NCBI RefSeq assembly: GCF_023898865.1
Contig: NZ_JAGSOV010000041.1
Span: 1-64,000 of the forward strand
DNA: 64,000 nucleotides
Direction of reading: 5' to 3'
Origin: Pseudonocardia humida
GTDB taxonomy: Bacteria; Actinomycetota; Actinomycetes; Mycobacteriales; Pseudonocardiaceae
In this document: positions 9,040 to 17,438 of the stretch, piece by piece
How the letters are laid out: every line of letters begins with the position of its first letter
How positions within the stretch are numbered: position 1 is the first letter of the stretch
Notes under the pieces: model-generated
Told to the model about the DNA's origin: nothing
The model's database searches: none
What the model saw: the letters and a program-made list of their open reading frames with translations, nothing else
Program-made: the position numbers and the translations under genes

Positions 9040-9077
9040 GCGGTCCGGGTCCGTTGGCCGGACGGGGTCCGCTGACC
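9030..9077. promoter_or_regulatory. Candidate IclR operator region
   Basis: Contains near-palindrome GGTCCGCTGAGCGGTCC (9030-9046) and GGTCCGCTGACC (9066-9077), just before the IclR start. The second element differs by one base from half of the 19-bp palindrome upstream of the Rieske gene. It is likely an autoregulatory site, by inference from repeat sharing. Confidence 0.45.
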
Positions 9078-9083
9078 GATCCT

Positions 9084-9869
9084 GTGACGGTGACCACCCC
9101 GCCGCACGGCGAAGCCTCGGCCCCCGGCGCCAACAGCGTGCTGGGCAAGGTGCGGCTGATCCTGGAGGCGTTCGGGCCCGACGACGAGCACCTCAGCCTG
9201 ACCGAGATCACCCACCGCTCCGGAGTCGCCAAGGCCTCGGTGCACCGGCTGGCCCAGGAGCTGCTGCAGTGGGGGCTGCTGGAGCGCCGTGGTTCGGACT
9301 ACCGGCTGGGCATGCGGCTGTTCGAGATCGGCCAGCGCGTCCCGCGCCAGCGGATCCTGCACGACGCCGCCCGGCCCTGGATGGAGGACCTCTACCAGGC
9401 CACCGGCGAGACGATCCACCTCGCCGTGCGCGACGGCCTGGAGGTGCTCTACCTGGAGAAGGTCTCCGGGCACGGCCAGATCACCCGGCCCTCGCGCGTC
9501 GCCGGCCGGATGCCGCTGCACTGCACCGCCACCGGCAAGGTCCTGCTGGCCTTCGGGCCCGCCGACGTGCTGGACGAGGTGCTCGGCATGCCGCTGGAGC
9601 GGGTGACGCCCTACACCGTCGTAGCGCCGGGGCTGCTGCGCCAGGAGCTGGCCCGGGCCCGCGATCTGGGGTACGCGCTGGAGCAGGAGCAGACCCGCGA
9701 GGGCTTCGTCAGCGTCGCGATCCCGCTCGTGGGCGCCTCGGGCGCGACGATGGGCGCGCTGTCGATCACCGCGCCGGCGTTCCGGGCGGACGTCGGCAAG
9801 TTCGCCGGCCTGCTGGCGATGGTCGGGCGGCGCATCGCGAAGTCGGTCTCGGCGCTGGGCCAGGGCTGA
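9084..9869 (+). CDS. IclR-family transcriptional regulator
   Basis: 261 aa from the GTG at 9084; a GTG two codons on is equally possible. Residues about 17-75 form the winged helix (LSLTEITHRSGVAKASVHRLAQELLQWGLLE). The rest is the IclR effector-binding domain, with the family's MPLHCTATGKVLLAF and EGFVSVAIPLV motifs. IclR proteins usually control adjacent catabolic operons in response to pathway metabolites. Gene order and shared palindromes suggest it regulates the divergent 2170-3318/3580-9039 cluster. Confidence 0.9.
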   Translation: MTVTTPPHGEASAPGANSVLGKVRLILEAFGPDDEHLSLTEITHRSGVAKASVHRLAQELLQWGLLERRGSDYRLGMRLFEIGQRVPRQRILHDAARPWMEDLYQATGETIHLAVRDGLEVLYLEKVSGHGQITRPSRVAGRMPLHCTATGKVLLAFGPADVLDEVLGMPLERVTPYTVVAPGLLRQELARARDLGYALEQEQTREGFVSVAIPLVGASGATMGALSITAPAFRADVGKFAGLLAMVGRRIAKSVSALGQG

Positions 9870-10198
9870 CCGGCGCGCTCAGGTGAGCGGTCGAGGCCGA
9901 TTCCCGTCCCACCGCTCCGCGTCACGCCGCGCCCGGTGAATTCTCGGTGTCGGCATGTGCGAAATCGTGCAATCCATTCCCGTGTCGACGCGGACGTGAC
10001 ACGGAGGGTGGGGCCCGGCGGCCGACCGTCGCTGGTCGGGCCGGTGGAGATCGGCGAGTGGTTACGGCGAGTAGTCGACACCCGACGCGCGTCGGTGCGC
10101 GGTGGTGCCGCCGTCGACATTTCCACGGCTCCGGGGAAATCGTCGAAGAATCGTTCCGCCGGATCGTCGGCGACCGATCCCTGGAATTGCGGGTGGAA
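9870..10198. other. Gap between convergent genes, no gene seen
   Basis: Lies between the 3' ends of the IclR gene and the roadblock gene. Short frames here lack a ribosome binding site and have no recognisable product. I see no strong terminator hairpin with a T-run, and no repeat shared with other parts of the window. Confidence 0.5.
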
Positions 10199-10624
10199 TC
10201 AGCGACCGGACTGCGAGGGGAAGTACGGGGCCGGCTGGTCGGTGATCGGGTTGGCCAGGTAGAACTGCTGCTCGATCATCTTCAGGTCGCGCCGGGCCAG
10301 GGCCAGGTTGGCCTGCGCCCGGTTGAGCACCAGGTAGAAGAACAGCTTCTCGTCCGGCAGGCCGCGGATGGGCCGGATCAGGTGGTACTGGGTGTCCAGG
10401 GTGATCAGGATGTCCTCGATCGCCTCGCGCAGGCCGAGCTTCTGCATCACGTCGAGCTTGGTGCGCATCACGTCGCTGTTGCCGGGGGCGGCGACCTCGA
10501 GGTCGAACTCGGGGCTGCCGCCGCGCGACCCCAGCATCATGCCGCTGTCGTAGTCCACGAGGGCGATGGCGAATGCGCCCTTGATGCTCGCCGCGGCGTC
10601 GAGCGACTGGTCGATGCTGCTCAT
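10199..10624 (-). CDS. Roadblock/LC7-like protein
   Basis: 141 aa. The pattern fits the small alpha/beta roadblock/LC7 fold: an N-terminal helix, then KGAFAIALVDYDSGMMLG strands, and a central helix pair including ILITLDTQYHLIRPI. In actinomycetes such proteins often serve with small GTPases in conservons, but here there is no GTPase or sensor kinase partner; a divergent ArsR-like gene lies upstream. The C-terminus (NPITDQPAPYF) is a short flexible tail. Role unknown. Confidence 0.65.
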   Translation of the reverse strand: MSSIDQSLDAAASIKGAFAIALVDYDSGMMLGSRGGSPEFDLEVAAPGNSDVMRTKLDVMQKLGLREAIEDILITLDTQYHLIRPIRGLPDEKLFFYLVLNRAQANLALARRDLKMIEQQFYLANPITDQPAPYFPSQSGR

Positions 10625-10889
10625 TCGGGGGAAGCCTCCAGGCGGGGACGTCTCGGCGCTCGGAAGTGTTCAGGGGATTATCCGAGCGGGGAATCGGAGC
10701 GTAGCCCAGGAGTGTCCAGTCGCAACAACGTCCTCCGAAGAGCCTATGAAAGAGACGGTGAGTAGTCGGACGTCAAGCCGAACGGGTGATGTGAACGGCA
10801 CTGCGGTCACGTGCCGTTCGCGGCCGGCAGCCGACTCGCGGCCGATGTGCAGGCGAGGCGCCCGACGGCTCCCGCGTAGGGTGGCCCGC

Positions 10890-11216
10890 GTGAGCAGGCC
10901 GCTGTACATGCTGAAGGCGGAGTTCTTCAAGACGATGGGGCATCCGGTGCGGATCCGCGTCCTGGAGCTGCTCAACCTCCGCGAGCACGCGGTGTCCGAG
11001 CTGCTGGCCGTGATCGACGTCGAGCCGGCGAACCTGTCCCAGCAGCTCGCCGTGCTGCGCAGGGCGGGCCTGGTCACGACCCGCCGGGAGGGTGCGGCGG
11101 TCTACTACTCCACGACCAGCCCGCAGATCGCGGAGCTGATGGCGGTCGCGCGCTCGATCCTCACCGGTGTGCTCTCGGGCCAGGTGGAACTGCTGGAGGA
11201 CCTGCGGACCCCCTGA
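10890..11216 (+). CDS. ArsR-type helix-turn-helix regulator
   Basis: 108 aa from a GTG at 10890; an in-frame GTG three codons upstream is an alternative. A classic winged helix is visible: FFKTMGHPVRIRVLELL, then the recognition-helix region VEPANLSQQLAVLRRAGLV and wing TTRREGAAVYYST. There are no Cys pairs for metal sensing, so it is unlikely to be a classic metal-responsive ArsR. It is co-directional with serA 113 bp downstream. Confidence 0.8.
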   Translation: MSRPLYMLKAEFFKTMGHPVRIRVLELLNLREHAVSELLAVIDVEPANLSQQLAVLRRAGLVTTRREGAAVYYSTTSPQIAELMAVARSILTGVLSGQVELLEDLRTP

Positions 11217-11328
11217 GGTGCACGACGCCCGGATCGAGGCCGGACCGCTCCGGGCGGGCGGAGCGCCGTGGTGGCCGGCCCGCAGCAGCGGCCAGATGGC
11301 CGAACGCGGGCCGCAGTAGGTTTGTCGC

Positions 11329-12528
11329 GTGAAGGTACTGCTGCTGGAGAACATCCACCCGGTCGCGGCGGAGGCGTTCCGGCGCGCGGGCTTCGAGGTC
11401 GACGCCCGGGCGGGGTCGCTGAGCGAGGACGAGCTCACCGACGCGCTGGCGGGGGTGTCGCTGCTCGGCATCCGCTCCAACACCACGGTCACCCCCGCGG
11501 TGCTGGAGGCGGGCAAGGACCTGCTGGGCGTGGGCTGCTTCTGCATCGGGACGAACCAGGTCGACCTGGCCGACGCGGCCGAGCGGGGCGTCGCGGTGTT
11601 CAACGCGCCGTTCTCCAACACCCGAAGCGTCGTCGAGCTGGTGCTGGGCGAGATCATCTCGCTGTCGCGGCGGCTGCCGGAGAAGAACCGGCGGATGCAC
11701 GAGGGCGTCTGGGACAAGTCGGCGCGCGGTAGCCACGAGGTGCGCGGGCGCACCCTGGGCATCGTCGGCTACGGCAACATCGGCACCCAGCTGTCCAACG
11801 TCGCCGAGGCCGTCGGGCTGCGGGTGATCTTCTTCGACACCGCCGACCGGCTGGCCCACGGCAACGCCCGGCGGGTCGGCACGCTGGAGGAGCTGCTGGC
11901 CGCGTCGGACTTCGTGAGCCTGCACGTCGACGGCCGCCCCGGCAACGCCGGGCTCTTCGGCGCCGAGCAGTTCGCGCTGATGAAGCCGGGTGCGGTGTTC
12001 ATCAACGCCTCCCGGGGGATGGTCGTCGACGACGCCGCGCTGCGCGCGAACATCCTGTCCGGGCACGTGTCCGGGGCCGCGATCGACGTCTTCCCGATCG
12101 AGCCCAAGGCGCAGGGCGACCCGTTCGAGTCGCCGCTGCGCGACCTGGACAACGTCATCCTCACCCCGCACGTCGGCGGCTCGACGCAGGAGGCGCAGGA
12201 GGAGATCGGGCACTTCGTGTCCGGCAAGCTGCTCGGGTTCGTCACCGCGGGCGCCACGGCCCTGTCGGTGAACCTGCCCCAGGTGGCCCCGCCCCGCCCG
12301 GCCGGCGCGTTCCGGCTGGGCTACCTGCACGCGAACGCCCCCGGGGTGCTGGCCGAGATCACCGGGCTGCTCGCCGACGCCGGGGTGAACGTGACCGGCC
12401 AGTCGTTGTCGACGATGGGCGAGCGCGGCTACGTCATCACCGACACCGACGCCGTGCTGAGCGAGGAGGCGCTCTCGGTGCTGCGGCGCTCGCCGCGGAC
12501 GGTCTGGCTGCGCGCCTGGCGCCCCTGA
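11329..12528 (+). CDS. serA: D-3-phosphoglycerate dehydrogenase
   Basis: 399 aa from a GTG. It has the two-domain D-2-hydroxyacid dehydrogenase fold with NAD-binding GIVGYGNIG, the active-site region NASRG and LTPHVGGST, and a C-terminal ACT domain (YLHANAPGVLAEITGLLADAGVNV) that senses serine. Length matches the ACT-only E. coli-type SerA, not the longer form with an ASB insertion found in many actinobacteria. It makes 3-phosphohydroxypyruvate, the first step of serine synthesis, which also feeds folate one-carbon units. Confidence 0.88.
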   Translation: MKVLLLENIHPVAAEAFRRAGFEVDARAGSLSEDELTDALAGVSLLGIRSNTTVTPAVLEAGKDLLGVGCFCIGTNQVDLADAAERGVAVFNAPFSNTRSVVELVLGEIISLSRRLPEKNRRMHEGVWDKSARGSHEVRGRTLGIVGYGNIGTQLSNVAEAVGLRVIFFDTADRLAHGNARRVGTLEELLAASDFVSLHVDGRPGNAGLFGAEQFALMKPGAVFINASRGMVVDDAALRANILSGHVSGAAIDVFPIEPKAQGDPFESPLRDLDNVILTPHVGGSTQEAQEEIGHFVSGKLLGFVTAGATALSVNLPQVAPPRPAGAFRLGYLHANAPGVLAEITGLLADAGVNVTGQSLSTMGERGYVITDTDAVLSEEALSVLRRSPRTVWLRAWRP

Positions 12529-12868
12529 GCCCAGGACCATCGGCGGGCTCGCGCAGCCCGCCCGACACCTTCCCGCCGGCTCGGCACCGCCGGTCGGTTC
12601 TGTCGCGTCCTCCGTCCGGCCCCGGCCTACGCCCGGACGGGGGACGACGTTGCGCCACGGTCGTTGCGTATCGTGCGACCCGTTGACCTATGCGGCACGT
12701 CGCGAGTAGCCTCCGGCGCGCGGTCAGAAGTCGGCGCAGTTCCTGGGAAGCGTATTCGGCACCGTGGCCGGGCCACGGCCGATTTCGATTGTCCGGAAAC
12801 GTCGGGACCGCAGTCGCCACAATACCGCCCGTGGTCGTGGAACTGATCCGGAAATGGTGGAGCCGTCA
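12529..12868. other. Gene-free leader upstream of the GcvT-like gene
   Basis: No convincing gene. It contains the candidate promoter at 12683-12712 and, between that and the start codon, a hairpin-capable stretch (CCGTGGC, CGGG loop, CCACGG). The 5' leader would be about 150 bases, long enough for leader regulation, but I recognise no known riboswitch. Confidence 0.45.
12683..12712 (+). promoter_or_regulatory. Candidate sigma-70-type promoter
   Basis: TTGACC at 12683-12688 and TAGCCT at 12707-12712 with an 18-base spacer, about 150 bp before the GcvT-like gene. This fits actinomycete housekeeping promoters; no experimental support. Confidence 0.35.
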
Positions 12869-14212
12869 ATGTCGACGTTGATGTCGAATGGTGCCCGTGC
12901 TGTCCAGTCGCACCACAACCAGCCCTCGGTCGACCAGTCCGATCGGATCGTCCCGATCAATCTGCGGCAGACCGGCCCGACCCCGGTGGAACTGCTCATC
13001 TCGACCCGCATCCGCAAGTCGCCGTACTGGCACCTCTCCATGGCGGCCGGGTGCTGGCGGGCCGAGGTCTACAACCGCGTCTACCACCCTCGCGGCTACG
13101 TCCGGCCCGAGGACGGCGGCGCGATGGCCGAGTACGACTCGCTGGTCAACGACGTCACGCTCTGGAACGTCGCGGTCGAGCGGCAGATCCGGGTCAAGGG
13201 CCCGGACGCCGAGGCCTTCGTCAACCTGGTGATCACCCGGGACGCCGCGAAGATCCCCGTGATGCGCGCCCGCTACGTCATCCTGTGCAACGAGAAGGGC
13301 GGGATCCTGAACGATCCGGTGCTGCTGCGGATCGCCGAGGACGAGTTCTGGTTCAGCCTCTCCGATTCCGATCTCATGCTGTGGCTGCAAGGGGTCAAGG
13401 TCGGTCAGCCCTACGACGTCGAGATCGACGAGATCGACGTGGCGCCGGTGCAGATCCAGGGTCCGCGATCGGTCGACCTGATGACCGACCTGTTCGGCGC
13501 CGAGATCGCCGACATCCCCTCCTACGGATTGCTGGAGGGAAAGGTGGCCGGGCTGTCGGTGGTCGTCTCCCAGACCGGCTTCACCGGGGAGAAGGGCTAC
13601 GAGATCTACCTGCGCGACGCCACGCTGCACGCCGAGGAGATGTGGAACGCGGTGCTGGAGGCCGGGCGCCCGCACAACCTGCGGGTCATCGCCCCGGCCC
13701 ACCACCGGCGGGTGGCCGCGGGGATCCTGTCCTGGGGCCAGGACATGGACGCCGAGACGCTGCCGTTCCAGGTCAACCTCGGCTACCAGGTGCCGCGGAC
13801 CAAGCAGGCCGACTACATCGGCAAGGCGGCGCTGGAGCGGGCCCGCGCGCTCATCGAGGCGGGCAGCCCGCCGTTCCGGATGGTCATGGTGGGCATGCGG
13901 GTCGCGGGCAGGCCCATCGGCGAGTACGCCCCCGACTTCTGGCTGGTCCGCGGCGACGTCGACGGCGACCCGGTCGGCTACCTGACCTCGCCGTGGTGGT
14001 CGCCCGAACTGGGCACCAACATCGCGCTGGGCTACGTGCCGGTCGAGCTCTCGGCGGTGGGCACCGCGCTCGCCGTCGACCTGCCCGACGAGTACGCGGA
14101 CGAGCCGGGCCGCCCGGTGGCCGCGGAGGTCGTGGAGATCCCGTTCCGGCCCTCGGTCAACCCGAACACGCGCGAGCGGCTCAAGGAGCGCGGGGCCGAC
14201 AGCGCCGTGTGA
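12869..14212 (+). CDS. Folate-dependent demethylase, GcvT/LigM-like
   Basis: 447 aa from the ATG at 12869 with GGTGGAG upstream; an ATG at 12854 is possible. The aminomethyltransferase fold is visible: IRVKGPDAEAFVNLVITRD early, the QTGFTGEKGYEIY core shared with GcvT and DmdA, and a C-terminal barrel with VGYLTSPWWSPELGTNIALGYV. It is longer than GcvT (about 360 aa) and close to LigM/DesA O-demethylases, which move methyl groups from methoxylated aromatics to tetrahydrofolate. Occurrence in a window with ring-cleavage genes and fhs/fchA supports this, but GcvT-like sequence alone does not prove the substrate. Confidence 0.72.
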   Translation: MSTLMSNGARAVQSHHNQPSVDQSDRIVPINLRQTGPTPVELLISTRIRKSPYWHLSMAAGCWRAEVYNRVYHPRGYVRPEDGGAMAEYDSLVNDVTLWNVAVERQIRVKGPDAEAFVNLVITRDAAKIPVMRARYVILCNEKGGILNDPVLLRIAEDEFWFSLSDSDLMLWLQGVKVGQPYDVEIDEIDVAPVQIQGPRSVDLMTDLFGAEIADIPSYGLLEGKVAGLSVVVSQTGFTGEKGYEIYLRDATLHAEEMWNAVLEAGRPHNLRVIAPAHHRRVAAGILSWGQDMDAETLPFQVNLGYQVPRTKQADYIGKAALERARALIEAGSPPFRMVMVGMRVAGRPIGEYAPDFWLVRGDVDGDPVGYLTSPWWSPELGTNIALGYVPVELSAVGTALAVDLPDEYADEPGRPVAAEVVEIPFRPSVNPNTRERLKERGADSAV

Positions 14213-14266
14213 GCGCGACCCGGCCCGGGGGCGGCCGCCCCGGGCCGGGACGACGCGTGCCCGCCG

Positions 14267-15178
14267 TCAGTCGACCGGCATCCGCAGCACCACCTTGCCC
14301 TCCGCGTGCCCGCTCTCGACCAGCGCCAGCGCCTCGCCCGCCTCGTCCAGCGGCCGGACCTCGCTGATGTGCGGGTCCAGCTGCCCGGCGGCGACCAGCC
14401 GAGCGAGCTCGGCCAGGACGGCGGTGCTGCGGTCGCGCTCGACGACCCGCCCGCCCAGCTCGGCGATCACCGGGCGGTCGGCCACCGAGAACAACCGCGA
14501 GCGGTCCGCGACGAGCTCGGCCACCGTGCGCAGGGCGTCGCCGCCGGCGAGGTCGAAGACGGCGTCGACGCCGCCGGGCGCGGCCGCGCGCACCCGGTCG
14601 AGCACGCCGGGCCCGTAGGCCACCGGGATGGCCCCGAGACCGGCGACCAGGTCGTGCTTGGCCGGGCTCGCGACCCCGACGACGGTGAGCCCCCTGGCCC
14701 GCGCGAGTTGCACCGCCGGGATCCCGACGCCGCCACCGGCCCCGTTGACCACCAGGGTCGCCCCCGGGGGCAGGCCCAGCTGCTCCAGCGCGTCGTAGGC
14801 GGTGCCGGCGGCGACGGGCAGGGCCGCGGCGGCCTCCGGCGTCACCGACTCCGGGCGGTGGGCGGCGAAGGACGCGGTGACCAGCGCCTGCTCGGCCCAG
14901 CCGCCGACCATCCCCGGGCAGCCGCCGAACACCTCGTCGCCGACGGCGAACCCGTCGACCCCGGGCCCGAGCGCGGTGACCGTCCCGGCGACCTCGCGGC
15001 CGAGCACCGCCGGACCGGCCGTCCCGTAGGAGCCGTTGCGGACCCGCCAGTCCCCGGGGTTGACCGCCGCCGCCCTGACCCTGACCAGCACCTCGTCCGG
15101 CCCCGGTGCGGGCACCGGGACGTCGAGGAAGGTCTGCTTGTCCGGCCCGCCGATCTCGCTGAACCCGTACGCGCGCAT
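14267..15178 (-). CDS. NADPH:quinone reductase-type zinc-free MDR oxidoreductase
   Basis: 303 aa from the ATG at 15178, with GAAGGGAGCGGG upstream. A GroES-like N-terminal half (VRVRAAAVNPGDWRVRNG) is followed by a Rossmann half with VVNGAGGGVGIPAVQLA. The structural and catalytic Cys residues of zinc-dependent alcohol dehydrogenases are absent, so it fits quinone oxidoreductase or enoyl reductase types. It is convergent with the demethylase gene and divergent from the FAD monooxygenase gene. Confidence 0.8.
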   Translation of the reverse strand: MRAYGFSEIGGPDKQTFLDVPVPAPGPDEVLVRVRAAAVNPGDWRVRNGSYGTAGPAVLGREVAGTVTALGPGVDGFAVGDEVFGGCPGMVGGWAEQALVTASFAAHRPESVTPEAAAALPVAAGTAYDALEQLGLPPGATLVVNGAGGGVGIPAVQLARARGLTVVGVASPAKHDLVAGLGAIPVAYGPGVLDRVRAAAPGGVDAVFDLAGGDALRTVAELVADRSRLFSVADRPVIAELGGRVVERDRSTAVLAELARLVAAGQLDPHISEVRPLDEAGEALALVESGHAEGKVVLRMPVD

Positions 15179-15306
15179 CCCGCTCCCTTCGCCTCCGCCG
15201 AACGTAGCGATCTTCCGCGCCCGCGGGCACCTCCAGGGCCACCCGGCCGCGCGCCGGTTACCCGGTTGACGCGCGTGCTCTGCTCGACGGCGGGCGGCGA
15301 GCGGGG

Positions 15307-16527
15307 GTGCGTGCGGTGTCGGGATCGTTGTCCGTGGCGGTGGTCGGCGGCGGGATCGGGGGACTGGCCGCGGCGCTCGCGCTGTCGCGGGCCGGGCACG
15401 ACGTGCGGGTGTTCGAGCAGGCCCGCGCGGTGTCCGAGGTGGGCGCGGGCATCCAGCTGGCGCCCAACGCCACGCGGGTGCTGCGCGACCTCGGGGTGCT
15501 GGCCGAGATCGAGCGGGTGGCGGTGCGGCCCGAGGTGTTCGAGTTCCGCCGCTGGGACGACGGGCGCCTGCTGTCCTCGACACCGCTCGGGGCGGCCATC
15601 GAGCAGACCTACGGCGCGCCGTACCTGCACGTGCACCGCGCCGACCTGGTGCGGGTGCTGGCCGGGGCGTTCCCGGCCGAGCGGGTCGCGGTGGGGCGGC
15701 GCTGCGTCGGGGCGGTGCGCCGGCCCGACGGGGCCGAGGTCCGGTTCGCCGACGGGTCCGGCACGGCCGCCGACGTCGTGGTGGGGGCCGACGGCATCCA
15801 CTCGGCGGTGCGGGCGTCGCTGTTCGGCGCGCGGGCCGCCCGGTTCACCGGCTACGTCGCGTACCGGGGCCTGGTGCCCGCCCAGCGGGTGGCCGGGCTG
15901 GGGCTCGGCCGCCGGTCGACGGTCGACCTGGGTCCCGGCGCGCACCTGGTGCACTACTTCGTCGCGGCCGGGCGCCTGCTCAACGTGGTGTGCGTGCTCG
16001 AGGAGAGCTCCTGGACGCGGGAGGCGTGGACCGACCCCGGCGACCCCGCGGAGCTGCGGGCGGCCTTCACCGGCTGGCACCCCACCGTGCGCGGTGTCGT
16101 CGAGGCGCTGGACCACCCGCTCAAGTGGGCCCTGTTCGACCGCGAGCCGCTGCCCGAGTGGGGCGCGGGCGCGGTGACCCTGGTCGGTGACGCCTGCCAC
16201 CCGATGCTGCCCTACGCCGCGCAGGGCGCCGGGCAGGCCGTCGAGGACGCCGCCGCGCTCGCCGCCTGCCTGACCGGGGCGAGCGCGGCCGACGTGCCGG
16301 CGGCGCTGGCCCGCTACGCCGAGCTGCGCCTGCCCCGCACCACCCGCGTGCAGGGCATGTCGCGCGACAACGGCACCCGCTTCCACCTCCCGGACGGGCC
16401 GGACCAGCTGGCCCGCGACGAGGTGATGGCCGCGGCGTTCGGGCTCTCCCCGGACATCGACTGGCTCTACGGCCACCCCGTGCCCGCGAGCTCGTCGGGT
16501 GGCCGGGAGGGCGCCCGTCGCGGATGA
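15307..16527 (+). CDS. FAD-dependent aromatic monooxygenase, salicylate hydroxylase-like
   Basis: 406 aa from GTG; a GTG at 15316 is also possible. It has the three group A flavoprotein hydroxylase signatures: GGGIGGLAAALAL (FAD ADP-binding), DVVVGADGIHSAVR (DG motif) and VTLVGDACHPMLPYAAQGAG (GD motif). Closest known types are salicylate or 6-hydroxynicotinate 3-monooxygenase relatives. It may produce a catechol-type substrate for the ring-cleavage genes at 4.8 kb, but they are distant and a link is speculative. Confidence 0.85.
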   Translation: MRAVSGSLSVAVVGGGIGGLAAALALSRAGHDVRVFEQARAVSEVGAGIQLAPNATRVLRDLGVLAEIERVAVRPEVFEFRRWDDGRLLSSTPLGAAIEQTYGAPYLHVHRADLVRVLAGAFPAERVAVGRRCVGAVRRPDGAEVRFADGSGTAADVVVGADGIHSAVRASLFGARAARFTGYVAYRGLVPAQRVAGLGLGRRSTVDLGPGAHLVHYFVAAGRLLNVVCVLEESSWTREAWTDPGDPAELRAAFTGWHPTVRGVVEALDHPLKWALFDREPLPEWGAGAVTLVGDACHPMLPYAAQGAGQAVEDAAALAACLTGASAADVPAALARYAELRLPRTTRVQGMSRDNGTRFHLPDGPDQLARDEVMAAAFGLSPDIDWLYGHPVPASSSGGREGARRG

Positions 16528-16534
16528 TGGCGGG

Positions 16535-17416
16535 GTGGTCGATCTGCGGGTTCGAGGGGTCGGCTCGCTCACCGACCGCATCACGGCGCTGCGCGCGCGC
16601 CTGGGCGCCGACGTCTTCCAGAAGGTCGCGGGCGACGAGGGGCCGGGCCGCCGGGAGCGGATCCACAACGCGCCCGGGCCGCGGTGGTTCGCCGAGGACC
16701 GCCCCATCCGGCGCGTCCACGGCGATGCGTCGATGTTCGTGGGGGGCCTGCGGGCGCTGCTGCTGCAGTCGCTGCACCCGCTGGCCATGGCCGGGGTCGC
16801 CGGGCACTCGGGCTACCGCGGCGACCCGTGGGGCAGGCTCGCGCGCACCAGCTACTTCCTGGCCGCCACGACGTTCGGGCCCGACGCGGAGGCCCGCGCG
16901 GTCATCGAGCGCATCAGGAGCGTGCACAGCCGGGTGCGCGGGCGGGCACCCGACGGGCGGGCCTACTCCGCGGGCGACCCCCACCTGCTGGAGTGGGTGC
17001 ACATCGCGGAGATCGACAGCTTCCTGCGGGCCCACCAGCGCTACGGCTCGCGCCCCCTGGACCAGGCCGGCCGCGACGGCTACGTCGCCGACACCGCCCG
17101 GGTGGCCCGGGAGCTCGGCGTCCCCGACCCGCCGCGGACCGAGGCGGCCCTCGCGGACCGGATCGCGGCCTACCGACCCGAGCTGGCCGGCACCCCGCAG
17201 GCCCGCTCGACGGCCCGCTTCCTGCTGCTGAACCCGCCGCTGGCGATCGCGGCCAGGGCGCCCTACGCGCTGCTGGCGGCCGCGGCGGTGGAGCTGCTGC
17301 CGTGGTGGGCCCGCACGCCGCTGCGGCTGCCCTACCTGCCGGTCGTGGAGCACACGCTGGTCCGGGCGGGCGGCCAGGTCGTCACGCACGGCATCCGCTG
17401 GGTGATGGCCGCGTAG
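16535..17416 (+). CDS. DUF2236 oxygenase-like protein (MpaB/Lcp superfamily)
   Basis: 293 aa from a GTG at 16535; a GTG at 16499 overlapping the previous gene is possible. Family marks include IHGDASMF-like RRVHGDASMFVGG, HPLAMAGVAGHSGYRGDPWGRLARTSYF and the helix ending LEWVHIAEIDSFLRAHQRYG. Members include haem-dependent latex-clearing protein and MpaB; this one lacks an export signal and is typical of intracellular actinobacterial homologues of unknown substrate. Confidence 0.82.
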   Translation: MVDLRVRGVGSLTDRITALRARLGADVFQKVAGDEGPGRRERIHNAPGPRWFAEDRPIRRVHGDASMFVGGLRALLLQSLHPLAMAGVAGHSGYRGDPWGRLARTSYFLAATTFGPDAEARAVIERIRSVHSRVRGRAPDGRAYSAGDPHLLEWVHIAEIDSFLRAHQRYGSRPLDQAGRDGYVADTARVARELGVPDPPRTEAALADRIAAYRPELAGTPQARSTARFLLLNPPLAIAARAPYALLAAAAVELLPWWARTPLRLPYLPVVEHTLVRAGGQVVTHGIRWVMAA

Positions 17417-17438
17417 GGCGGCGCCGTTCCGCCGGTGC

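Noticed and set aside
10566..10889. N-terminal extension of the ArsR-like protein to 216 aa
   Set aside because: The extension crosses the promoter region of the divergent roadblock gene and has no domain; the helix-turn-helix is complete from the GTG at 10890.
12529..12868. Riboswitch upstream of the GcvT-like gene, for example glycine-responsive
   Set aside because: A hairpin is present but I could not find the conserved tandem core of a glycine riboswitch.
14181..15242. Other long minus-strand frames over the quinone reductase
   Set aside because: Out of frame with the clear MDR motifs; composition artefacts of GC-rich coding DNA.
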